Shown: in pieces, positions 40,101-52,700 of the stretch
Position numbering within the stretch: position 1 is the stretch's first letter
How the letters are laid out: the number at the start of each line of letters is the position of its first letter
NCBI GenBank assembly: GCA_032622095.1
Contig: CP136069.1
Span: forward strand, 160,445,043 to 160,509,042
DNA: 64,000 bases
Source of the DNA: Siphonodentalium dalli
Lineage: Eukaryota; Mollusca; Scaphopoda; Gadilida; Siphonodentaliidae
Direction: 5' to 3'
The notes under the pieces: generated by a model
The model's input: the letters and a program-made list of their open reading frames with translations, nothing else
What the model was told of the DNA's origin: nothing
Database searches by the model: none
Program-made: the position numbers and the translations under genes

Positions 40101-42714
40101 GGAGTTTCTTAAATGCCAAAAGCTGTTGAATTTGTATATCAGAATAAAGAACGGCATATACACCGTATTGGTCCGATACTTCTAAGTCTAAATATAAACT
40201 TAGAAGTATCGGATCGGCGTCGAGGACACGAAGACCCCAACAAACAAGGATTAGGTCCAGTAAACTCGGCGATTCTTGGCTAACTCTTGTTGTAGTTTTG
40301 ATCAGATCTTAGTTTCGAATATGGATCCAAACAGCTGATAGTTAAGTCACCAATTATAATAACATACGGGGTAATTTCCAGGCTCCGTGCATAGAGCTAT
40401 CGAAGATATCGCAGTATATAGTAGGTCACAGTATGGCGATCAGTCAGATTCGTAGGTACGTACGTTGGTGTCGCCCTACCGATTTCACTCCATTACGTCA
40501 CCCTTACGCAGTACATGCCGGCGACGTTACGGAGTAGATTATAGAGTTGACGCCCTTGGCACTGACTTCCGTTACTAGCTCGTTGCTATATAAACAAACC
40601 AGCGATGTGGCTTTTGTCGAAAATTGGCAGTCAGTACATTCGCCCTGTATACATGTACTTTCAGAAAATACAAAACACCACAACGTTATACCCCACCAAT
40701 GTCAGTGTCTCGATATCATTTGACCAAATTTCTTGACGTGAAACCGCGACAGACACGGCGTGAAATACATCGCATTGAGTAAACAATTTCCCATTGTTTC
40801 AATTAAACTTCAAGATCGCGGTAAAATCAAAACCGCAATTTGTAAGTGGTAAACATCTGAAAAAGACATCAGGTACATGCAGAAACTAATTGTTGTGCAT
40901 ATTTATTTCTATTTGAGGTGGCAATTTTTCATGTTTATCAGTATTTTTAATGATAAGATAATTGGGGGACTATATTTTATCTAGCGCATTAAATTTAAAA
41001 TAAAAAGTCGTAAATTGGCTGAGTGTTTTCTATGGCCGCACATTTCGTTGATAATTACGAGCCATTTGTTTGTCTAAATAACATTTTTAAGTTCGAAGAG
41101 CATTAGAATGGGGATAACAGTGTGGTGTTTTGTGATTTCGGAAAGGTACATGGCGAATATACTGGCCGTCGCCCATTAACTAAATTTGCCAAAGTATATT
41201 CGCCATGTACCTTTCCGAAATCACAAAACACCACACTGTTATCCCCTAAATAAAATTATTCAAGATTGTAATTGTCTTTTTTTGCTAACATTAAATTATA
41301 TTAATTAAATAAATTAAGTAAAATACAGTGAAATTATTTTTTTAATTATTTTTTATTACATTTTTGCGCACGTTGGCATCTCTCTGAGTGCATTCTAGTT
41401 ACGTGCGCTCGCGCAACAGTATGGCGATCAGACAGATTCGTAGGTTGGTGTCACTCTACTCCGTTTCACTCCATGACGTCACCAAAAACGACGTAAAACC
41501 TCGTGGCGTTCTGACATTTTTACTGTGCCGCGTTTTATGTGTTGTTTTCGATTATTTGTTTGTCGCCGATATCGCCATTTGTCGGGATTCCCTGTTTCTA
41601 TATTTAAAACTGGCATGCTCGTAGTGAGCCTCGATCTCCCAGGTCAAATACGTCAGAGTTATGACAAAAATATATCGACCTACATTTTCTCCATCAGAAC
41701 TCTACATCAAGGAGTCTATAGACTCCTTCGGGACCTACATAGACTCCTTCATTTGGGTATTTTTACTTATAATTGGGAAGTTTTATCATTTTTGGTTCGT
41801 GCGAAGACCTCTTTTTATCGTGCGGGAAAAGAGTGACATTCAAAACGCGATTTCGTAATTCGACGCAATAGGCTGAATACCCTAACCTTCTGCCGAGTTC
41901 CGGGTCAAATACGACGAATGACTGATGATACCCACCCTGTTTGGGGGCATTTCAGGAACGATAACTCTATTCTCTGCAGTACTCCAGTCTAGACAGTTTG
42001 ACCTATATTCTCCGCCCACGCGTCGGTCTATTTGTACCGGTTGGACATGTCCGGACATGACCCGCTGGTTATATCCAGATTTCTCCATATGAATGGTATA
42101 TTATCTACATGTATATCACGTGATGATCTCGGTGGGGTAGCTTCAGTCTTGAATATTAAAGGGATACTAGTCTCTCACGGGGGATGATTATTAAAGTGAC
42201 ACTCACTATGGATGAATGTTAAAGTAACACATGGCGCACACTGTGGGATAATGTTAAAGTGACACTCGCATTGAAAACTTCCAAAAAGTTCAAAAAGGTC
42301 AAAAAGTTCAAAAAGTTCAAAAAGTTCAAAAAGTTCAAAAAGTTCAAAAATTTCAAAAACTTCAAAAATTTCAAAAAGTTCAAAAATTTCAAAAACTTAC
42401 AACATTTCAAAAATTTCGAAAAACTTCAAAAACTTCAAAAACTTCACAAATTTCACAAATTTCACAAATTTCAAAAAACTTCAAAAATTAAACAAAATTC
42501 AGGATTTAGTCATAAATGTGACCCGCTATATCAAATCCAGTCGGAAGTCGGGATTTTTTATCCTGTGCCAATGCATTCTCTTATATATGCGAGTCGACCA
42601 GCCGCCGCCGCCGCATGTTGTTGTTGTTGTTGGTGGTGGTGGTGTTGTTGTTGTTGTTGGTGTTGTTGGTGTTGTTGTTGTTGTTGTTGGTGGTGGTGTT
42701 GTTGTTGTTGTTGG

Positions 42715-42759
<45 letters not shown>

Positions 42760-43445
42760 GGCTGATGATACTGTTGTTGTTGTTGGTGTTGTTGTTGTTG
42801 TTGTTGGTGTTGTTGGTGTTGTTGTTGTTGTGGCTGATGATACTGTTGTTGTTGTTGTTCTGAAGGCGTGTGTTTAACTTTGATATGACGCTTCAAACTA
42901 TCTTGCCAAGCATAGACACTTAAGCACTCTTCACATTGATACTTCATTTTCCTATATAATCAGTGAAATCGAGCGTTCTTCTATGCACCTATATTTATAT
43001 AGAACAGAAACAAGGGAAACGTGGTGGACTAGTTAACTAGTTCAGGCTGTCGTTCACAACATCTCTTAGTGTTGTTTGTACTGGATACAAATTTATCACA
43101 TTGGCTACAATACAACCTACCTATCCAAATGTCAATGCAATTATGAGTGAATTCAAAATGAGAGTATATATATAAGCATTTGTATCGACATCTCGTGAAT
43201 CTATCGAAATATCTTACTTCTCTTTCCAAATTGCGTAATAATTATGTTGAGGTTCAGTAGGTACGTCCTATATATCCAGCTGAAGGCAGAATGGACAATT
43301 GCTTCCTCTGATGTACAGTTAGTTTGAATCAGTAAACATATGCACATGATTGTGTCTGTGCAACTTGAAACAATACAATTAAAATCTGGTCGTTTTCGGC
43401 GGCGGCCATAATGCGCATGTCAACGCCGCGCCGCCGGCGGCGGAG

Positions 43446-43476
<31 letters not shown>

Positions 43477-46451
43477 CGGCGGTTAAGGATTTAGTCACAA
43501 ATATGGCTTGTCTCCATTCATCGGAAAACTATGGGGGTAAGGTGGTGAGCGCCACCGAAAAAAGCAAGTGAGCGAGGGAAAAAAGAGAAAAATAACATGA
43601 CAAGTGGTACATAGTACAATTTATTATATTAACTATTCACTGTCACTTTCGTCCGAATTGTCATCACTTTCGTCAGATGTGTCATTTGTTTCGTCCATAA
43701 ACTTTTCTAGCAATGGTCTGTACTTTAATATATATATATATATATATATACACACAATTGATATTAATATGTTTGCCAATAATTTACACATCCATGAATC
43801 GATCTGAAAACATTATGGTTCATTGTCAACATTTTTGACGAGTAGTTGTCAATATTTAGACATTCCTGGAAGAAATTATCCCAACTGCCTTCCCGTTCGA
43901 CCCATTGGTCAGTGTATAATGTCACGATAGTGTGTGCCCGTGGCTCACAAATGACGATCGAGGTGCGGTAATATATTCATCGATATAAAGATAAGTGTAT
44001 CAACATAATATTTCATTTCCAATCATGGAGTCGCATGAAGCAGTCTTGAGTGTATTTTGCCATTCTTTGTAACACCAAACGTCTTTGTATGGAACAGGTT
44101 TGAACAAGTCATCTTTATATTCGATTAATTTCTTAACAAAATATGTTTTACCACAACCACTTGGTCCCGATATGAAAATGTTACAGGGATGTTTGAACAA
44201 CAATGATTCGTCCATCTTTACCCTGAGACAGATCATGTAAGACTGATTAGGATTGTTCGGAATCAACCTTTTTTATTTTTAATGAAGAATCACCATAACT
44301 CCATACTATTCCAAATGTCCATACGAGTTCATAATCTAAATCTGAAATAGGTCTAGTGTTTTTTACAATATAATCCAAAGACACTTTTTCTTCAAATAAC
44401 TTTTCAACAGTGAAAATTGTACATGGTTCTCGGAGAATAATGTATCCATATATTCTCGTCACCTCTTCGAATTTCAAAGTTTTTTCATTGAGAATCCTGT
44501 CTTGATATTCAGCAAAGCGAGTAAAATTATTTCCAACTAATTCACGAATTGCGTTTATTTCGTTTTTAGGAACACCATGAAATATCCAATAATCTGAAAA
44601 CATTTGATCCAATATATCCATTAAGAAATCAGTTTCAAATTCTGATCTCTCAATCAAACATCTCAGTCGACTCTGTCCCTCAGAGAAATGTCCGTTCAGC
44701 AAAGTCTCCATTATAATTCTACTTTCCCTCAAAAACCAAGCTTGCTTAAGTTCTTGTTTGATTTCTTGATCCATTTTTGACATTTTGATCAAATTATTAT
44801 AAATTTTCAAAAGCATCTCTGCTGGTAACACATCAATTCCATCCATAAGGAATTGTGTAGTATTCACCCACAACAAGTCGTTTGGTGTACACAGATCAGA
44901 ATGTTTTTGTTTGCTCTTCACTAATTACTTCTCGGTTCTTTGTGCGTTTAATTCTGCATGGATAGTTTATGACACGTTGAAAATTTAACCGGTCGTTAAC
45001 ACATTCAACCATTGAATGAAAATTTATTTGCTGTTTAGTTTTATAATCCAGAGTGATGCCCTTGACCTTGCATACAAATTTCATGATTTTAGCATCTGGA
45101 TGCTCATCATGAAAGATGATGTCATAAAATCTGTATGCAAGGTCAAGGGCATCACTCTGGATTATAAAACTAAACAGCAAATAAATTTTCATTCAATGGT
45201 TGAATGTGTTAACGACCGGTTAAATTTTCAACGTGTCATAAACTATCCATGCAGAATTAAACGCACAAAGAACCGAGAAGTAATTAGTGAAGAGCAAACA
45301 AAAACATTCCGATCTGTGTACACCAAACGACTTGTTGTGGGTGAATACTACACAATTCCTTATGGATGGAATTGATGTGTTACCAGCAGAGATGCTTTTG
45401 AAAATTTATAATAATTTGATCAAAATGTCAAAAATGGATCAAGAAATCAAACAAGAACTTAAGCAAGCTTGGTTTTTGAGGGAAAGTAGAATTATAATGG
45501 AGACTTTGCTGAACGGACATTTCTCTGAGGGACAGAGTCGACTGAGATGTTTGATTGAGAGATCAGAATTTGAAACTGATTTCTTAATGGATATATTGGA
45601 TCAAATGTTTTCAGATTATTGGATATTTCATGGTGTTCCTAAAAACGAAATAAACGCAATTCGTGAATTAGTTGGAAATAATTTTACTCGCTTTGCTGAA
45701 TATCAAGACAGGATTCTCAATGAAAAAACTTTGAAATTCGAAGAGGTGACGAGAATATATGGATACATTATTCTCCGAGAACCATGTACAATTTTCACTG
45801 TTGAAAAGTTATTTGAAGAAAAAGTGTCTTTGGATTATATTGTAAAAAACACTAGACCTATTTCAGATTTAGATTATGAACTCGTATGGACATTTGGAAT
45901 AGTATGGAGTTATGGTGATTCTTCATTAAAAATAAAAAAGGTTGATTCCGAACAATCCTAATCAGTCTTACATGATCTGTCTCAGGGTAAAGATGGACGA
46001 ATCATTGTTGTTCAAACATCCCTGTAACATTTTCATATCGGGACCAAGTGGTTGTGGTAAAACATATTTTGTTAAGAAATTAATCGAATATAAAGATGAC
46101 TTGTTCAAACCTGTTCCATACAAAGACGTTTGGTGTTACAAAGAATGGCAAAATACACTCAAGACTGCTTCATTCGACTCCATGATTGGAAATGAAATAT
46201 TATGTTGATACACTTATCTTTATATCGATGAATATATTACCGCACCTCGATCGTCATTTGTGAGCCACGGGCACACACTATCGTGACATTATACACTGAC
46301 CAATGGGTCGAACGGGAAGGCAGTTGGGATAATTTCTTCCAGGAATGTCTAAATATTGACAACTACTCGTCAAAAATGTTGACAATGAACCATAATGTTT
46401 TCAGATCGATTCATGGATGTGTAAATTATTGGCAAACATATTAATATCAAT

Positions 46452-46494
<43 letters not shown>

Positions 46495-46741
46495 GTACAG
46501 ACCATTGCTAGAAAAGTTCATGGACGAAACAAATGACACATCTGACGAAAGTGATGACAATTCGGACGAAAGTGACAGTGAATAGTTAATATAATAAATT
46601 GTACTATGTACCTCTTGTCATGTTATTTTTCTCTTTTTTCCCTCGCTCACTTGCTTTTTTCGGTGGCGCTCACCACCTTACCCCCATAGTTTTCCGATGA
46701 ATGGAAACAAGCCATATTTGTGACTAAATCCTTAACCGCCG

Positions 46742-46772
<31 letters not shown>

Positions 46773-49700
46773 ATCCGCCGCCGGCGGCGCGGCGTTGACA
46801 TGCGCATTACGGCCGCCGCCGAAAACGACCAGATTTTAATTGTATTGTTTCAAGTTGCACAGACACAATCATGTGCATATGTTTACTGATTCAAACTAAC
46901 TGTACATCAGAGGAAGCAATTGTCCATTCTGCCTTCAGCTGGATATATAGGACGTACCCACTGAACCTCAACATAATTATTACGCAATTTGGAAAGAGAA
47001 GTAAGATATTTCGATAGATTCACGAGATGTCGATACAAATGCTTATATATATACTCTCATTTTGAATTCACTCATAATTGCATTGACATTTGGATAGGTA
47101 GGTTGTATTGTAGCCAATGTGATAAATTTGTATCCAGTACAAACAACACTAAGAGACGTTGTGAACGACAGCCTGAACTAGTTAACTAGTCCACCACGTT
47201 TCCCTTGTTTCTGTTCTATATAAATATAGGTGCATAGAAGAACGCTCGATTTCACTGATTATATAGGAAAATGAAGTATCAATGTGAAGAGTGCTTAAGT
47301 GTCTATGCTTGGCAAGATAGTTTGAAGCGTCATATCAAAGTTAAACACACGCCTTCAGAACAACAACAACAACAACAACAACAGTATCATCAGCCACAAC
47401 AACAACAACAACACCAACAACACCACCAACAACAACAACAACAACACCAACAACAACAACAGTATCATCAGCCACAACAACAACAACAACACCACCAACA
47501 ACAACAACAACACCAACAACAACAACAACACCACCACCAACAACAACAACAACAACACCAACAACAACAACAACACCAACAACAACAACAACACCACCAC
47601 CAACAACAGGCGGCGGCGGCGGCTGGTCGACTCGCATATATAAGAGAATGCATTGGCACAGGATAAAAAATCCCGACTTCCGACTGGATTTGATATAGCG
47701 GGTCACATTTATGACTAAATCCTGAATTTTGTTTAATTTTTGAAGTTTTTTGAAATTTGTGAAATTTGTGAAATTTGTGAAGTTTTTGAAGTTTTTGAAG
47801 TTTTTCGAAATTTTTGAAATGTTGTAAGTTTTTGAAATTTTTGAACTTTTTGAAATTTTTGAAGTTTTTGAAATTTTTGAACTTTTTGAACTTTTTGAAC
47901 TTTTTGAACTTTTTGAACTTTTTGAACTTTTTGGAAGTTTTCAATGCGAGTGTCACTTTAACATTATCCCACAGTGTGCGCCATGTGTTACTTTAACATT
48001 CATCCATAGTGAGTGTCACTTTAATAATCATCCCCCGTGAGAGACTAGTATCCCTTTAATATTCAAGACTGAAGCTACCCCACCGAGATCATCACGTGAT
48101 ATACATGTAGATAATATACCATTCATATGGAGAAATCTGGATATAACCAGCGGGTCATGTCCGGACATGTCCAACCGGTACAAATAGACCGACGCGTGGG
48201 CGGAGAATATAGGTCAAACTGTCTAGACTGGAGTACTGCAGAGAATAGAGTTATCGTTCCTGAAATGCCCCCAAACAGGGTGGGTATCATCAAATGACGT
48301 AACACAAAACAAAACGCATTTGTTTACACAAACACCGTTTGAAGAGTTTATTATTACATAAAATGATCGTTATTGATTAATTATTGATTAATTATTGATA
48401 TTTATTGTTGCATATTGGCTGCTATCAATATTTACACAAATGGTATTAATTATTTCTTATAATTGCTCCTTTGGTCAACTTTGACAATCGGAAAATCAAA
48501 ATATACCGCGGAAAAAAATGTAATCGATATTAAAGGTACGGTTGGCCTTGGCGGTTGGGTATCCTGTGAAAATATTTCCAACCGTCAAAAACCGCCACAA
48601 AAAGAAAGAACATCAAAATGTAGACAGACTTTGTCCGTATACAATTAGAAATATCGCATAAACAGTATGTTATTGTCACATGGTTGGCCATAGTTATGTC
48701 AATAAAAGCATAAAAAGTTACTTTTCTGGTGTTTGTTTATATTATGATGGTAAACATAAAGAGCGTTCTTTGTGGGTGAATTCCTGATATGGAACTAATA
48801 AAGAGCGTTTATGCCATTTGTGTGTGATTAGCCAGTAGCATTGTGCTGTCTTCTGTAACACAATCAGGCTATTGCGCAGGTAAAATATAGTAGGTATTTA
48901 TGATAACATGCTGTTTACGCGATGGTCATGGTATATATGAACGAAACTGTATGCGTTTTACTGATTTTTCTGTTTACGGTGATTGGAACAAATATGAATA
49001 TTTTCGACAACTAAGGCCTCACGTGCCTTTAAAGTATCATCCTTTCAGCAACATGGAATTGGTTTTAATTACTTAAATGATTAATATAGTAATTTGCCTT
49101 TTATCTGTGATGAAATGAGAAATGGTAATTGTCTTTTTTTGCTAACATTAAATAAAATAAAATAAATTAAGTAAAATACACTGAAATTATTTTTTTAATT
49201 ATTTTTTATTACATTTTTGCGCACGTTAGCATCTCTCTGAGTGCATTCTAGTTTGGTATTGTGCTGGGCTATAATGCTGGTGGGTCCTGCTAATTTGTTA
49301 TGATGCTGGTGGGTCCTGGTAATTTGTTATGGTGCTGGTGGGTCCTGCTAATTTGTTATGATTTGGTGAGTCCTACTAATTTGCAATACGATGCTGCTGG
49401 GTCCTGCTAATTGGGTCCTGCTAATTTGCTATGCTGCTGGTGGGTCCTGCTAATTTTCTATGGCGATGATGGGTCCTGCCAATGCGCTATGGTGCTGGTG
49501 AGTCTTGCCAATTTGCTATGGTAATCATAGCAAATTAACAGGGCACAATCATTACAGCATATTAGCTGGACCCACCAGCATCATAGCAAATTAGCAGGGC
49601 CCACCAGCATCATAACAAATTAGCAGGACTTACCAGCATCATAAAAAATAGCAGGACCACATAACCAGAGATGGTGCATCAAATTCCCCCATTAACTCTT

Positions 49701-52700
49701 TCATGATGGGAGCTGCGCTGGTGCAGCATTAAAGAACCTCTGCCAGTGCATTCTCTTATATATACAAGTCTCCCACAAGGTCAAGCACTGGCTTACAATG
49801 TCTAAATAACATTTTTAAGTTCGAAGAGCATTAGAATGGGGATAACAGTGTGGTGTTTTGTGATTTCGGAAAGGTACATGGCGAATATACTGTGGCAAAT
49901 ACCCGTCAAGGTCAAGCACTGGCTTACAATGTCAAGGTAGATATCGTGAGGCCAATGTATTCTCTTATATATGCGAGGCTCCACATGGGAGATTCCGGTA
50001 TATAAGAGAATGCTTTGGCACAGGGTTTTCGCAAAACTTCAGGAAGCTCCAGTCATGCAAGGGTTAACGGGGGGGGGGCTGTAGACTGGACAGTGAGCTA
50101 CATTACTGACGTATCGGATCCCATGTCTTCCCAGCGAGAGTATAGTAAATGTTCTGCAAATTAAATGCAAACTTCTACATTTTGATCACGATCTTCTCTG
50201 ATTGGGGCTCTTAAACCATCGATTTGAATAATTGGGTGGTGAATACTGATTAAGGATATCATAAACGTGACAGTGTTGAAATTTCTTCCAATATGGCCGA
50301 AAATGATAAAGTAATGAGCTCTAATTCACTATAGGAATCAAGTAGCTAAATGTGTTCTAGAGTCGGAGAGCGAGTACACCATGGAATGCTAAAGGTGAAG
50401 GTAACTGAAGAATGACCTTCACCTGATACATGCGACACGTTATTAAAGTATGACATCGCGTTTATTTGATTTGTATATCATATCTAAATAATTTAAACTG
50501 GTGAATTAATGGGGGAATGGATTTTTGTGAGCGGGAAATTTATTTAACTAGTTGCTGTAGTTGTGGGTTTTTCCAGATCAAATATGGCTGTGGGATAGCC
50601 ATGTCGTACACTTGGGGATTTATTTTAAAAGTAAACATATGACCTATGATTTTCTTGTATTTTCGTGATCAACTGGTGTCAATCTAGCTGGGTAAACAGC
50701 ACTGGTATGGCCTGCAGGCTTAAATTCAGTGAATTTGGCCGAAACGTTAACACTGTCGCCTATGGGAAACCATTTAGTTCAGTGATTCCTATAAGGTTTG
50801 CAAAAGGCCACAATGAACCAATAAAATATTATAATCATAAAACATAGATCATTTTGAAATATAAAAAAAAAATTATGAAACAATTGTTATTTTCAATTTT
50901 ACACTTTCTTACGGTACTCATATCTGTAAAATTACTGCATGTTTTTGGTATAATAGTTTACCGATAGGTGCTATGATATTCCAATATATTGAGAGGGACC
51001 TTGCTTTATCGTTAAATGCTTCTTGTGTCTGAAATTCACCGTGTAAAATGTGGTCGTATCCGCTCGATATGCGAAATCAACAACAACACTCGAAAAATAG
51101 GGAACTTCATTTTTTAATTAACAGATACTAAAATCTGAGAATATATTCACCACCAATTGGCCTATTTAAGTACTTTATGACCAAAACTAACCTTAGAACA
51201 TCGCTGATTTAAATGATAATTTCCTAGAAAAAAGATAAAAGGCAAACTTTGACCAAATTTATTGTAAACATCACGTGACTGAAAACTCGGAATACCATCC
51301 GAACGAAATTTCTCACAAGTATGAAATAATTCACTATTTAAATAATTTTTGTCTTTACACATGGCAAAACACCTGAATTTGCATTATATTGACAATCTAA
51401 ACACGGTATTCATATATAAACATAATTTATTAAATTATGTGTATATCAATCAAGTATTATTTTGTTAGAGGGTAGGGATTCCCGGTCTTTCTCAAATCTA
51501 TTTTTAGTGTCGCACGCGACAGAGCTTTACAGATGCAAACTATTCTTATTAAAAGCAATCAAAACAAGGTTACACGCATCATACACAGCGGAAATAATCC
51601 ACAACATCTGCAATTCACGCAGGTATAGATAACTGTGCAATCGGTCATCCATGTTAATTTTTAGGGCTGTTATATTGTTTGATCAACTTTCTAAGAAAAC
51701 CAAAAACGTGTCGAAATCTCGTTCTGGTTTCGGTTTGATGGATGACTAAATGCGTTCAAAATATTTTTAAAAACAATATTAGGGGTAATTAGACTAATTA
51801 TTTCAAATTACAATATATGCTAGCTTCGTAGTGTTGTTTTTCAACTATCTGGGGTAATGGCTGTTAGAAAATCTCTGAAGTATGAATGTATGCCAGGCCA
51901 TTTGTGTCAAAATGCACCAGTATAACAAAATATGATGCATCTGATATCATAGGGAATTTTGGAAATATAGCTTACAGTGTAAATTTTTGTTTAAATATGT
52001 TACACAGTATCAATTGTGCATGAGGTATTGGTGAAATGGGGGCAAAATAGACAGCCTTATACATCCTTATGATCCAGCTCACAATATTGCCAACTTGGCT
52101 TCCCATACCAAAAACTAGTCCCAAAAAGCAAATGGCTACATATTTGTGTTCAAGTGATGGAGGGTGCCTTTTACTCAGTGGATTTGTGGCTAAAGCAGTG
52201 AGCTATTTTTATAAAATGATGGTACCTCTCCTCATCCTGGAATCCTAATATGTAAGATGCCACAATAATTATAATCGTTTGCTTTACACGTTTTTACTTC
52301 TGGTGATTGGCATAATTTCGCTCAATTTCCAGTTAATTTCTCAATGAAATATATCTTTAAAAAATATGGATGTGATGCCAAATTTTGTTTCAATCATATT
52401 CCTATATCGGCCATCTTTGTCACGTTTAGGATATCCTTAATGAAGCCGATTGTGAATCTTGGGGTGGATGTCAAAAATCGAATGTAAAACATGTTTTGCA
52501 GGTTTAAGGGGTTGTCTACCCAAATATTACCCCCCCCCCCACGATCAGTTTCATATTTTAGACAAAATCGAATTCTTAAATGAGACCACAGACATTACGG
52601 ATTGAAAATATTTATTTTACAGTTTGCCAAGGTAATTTCACAGTGTACAACGACAGCGACACGGACAGGGTGTACTGTTTCAGATATTACCCCGACGACA

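Larger units (their letters stand above)
41923..48292. mobile_element. Palindromic Polinton-like fold-back element
   Basis: 6370 bp, built of two arms in inverted orientation (41923-45076 and 45132-48292) around a 55-bp spacer. The ends are TGATGATACCCA and TGGGTATCATCA, flanked by the 6-bp duplication AATGAC. A 6-bp duplication is what Polinton/Maverick integrases make; the TG..CA ends differ from the AG..TC usually reported for that group. Each arm, read outward from the centre, codes for the C-terminus of a protein-primed B-type DNA polymerase, a 199-aa unknown protein, a P-loop protein, an acidic micro-ORF and a polyglutamine zinc-finger protein. Integrase, protease and capsid genes are absent, so it is non-autonomous. 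The arms differ by point changes and by lengths of simple repeats, which argues against a pure assembly mirror. Confidence 0.8.

Noticed and set aside
42219-42410. Phe/Leu/Asn- and Lys/Phe-rich ORFs over the TTTTTGAAC repeats
   Set aside because: Products of a 9-12 bp tandem repeat open in all frames; no start context and no domain.
42518-42877. Valine-, leucine- or cysteine/tryptophan-rich ORFs over the CAG/CAA tract (and mirror ORFs at 47341-47706)
   Set aside because: Antisense or off-frame readings of the polyglutamine tract; only the frame with the C2H2 finger and TATA box makes sense.
41923-48292. Giant palindrome as an assembly artefact
   Set aside because: Not fully excluded, but the exact AATGAC duplication outside both ends, the unique spacer and several base differences between arms all argue for a real inserted element.
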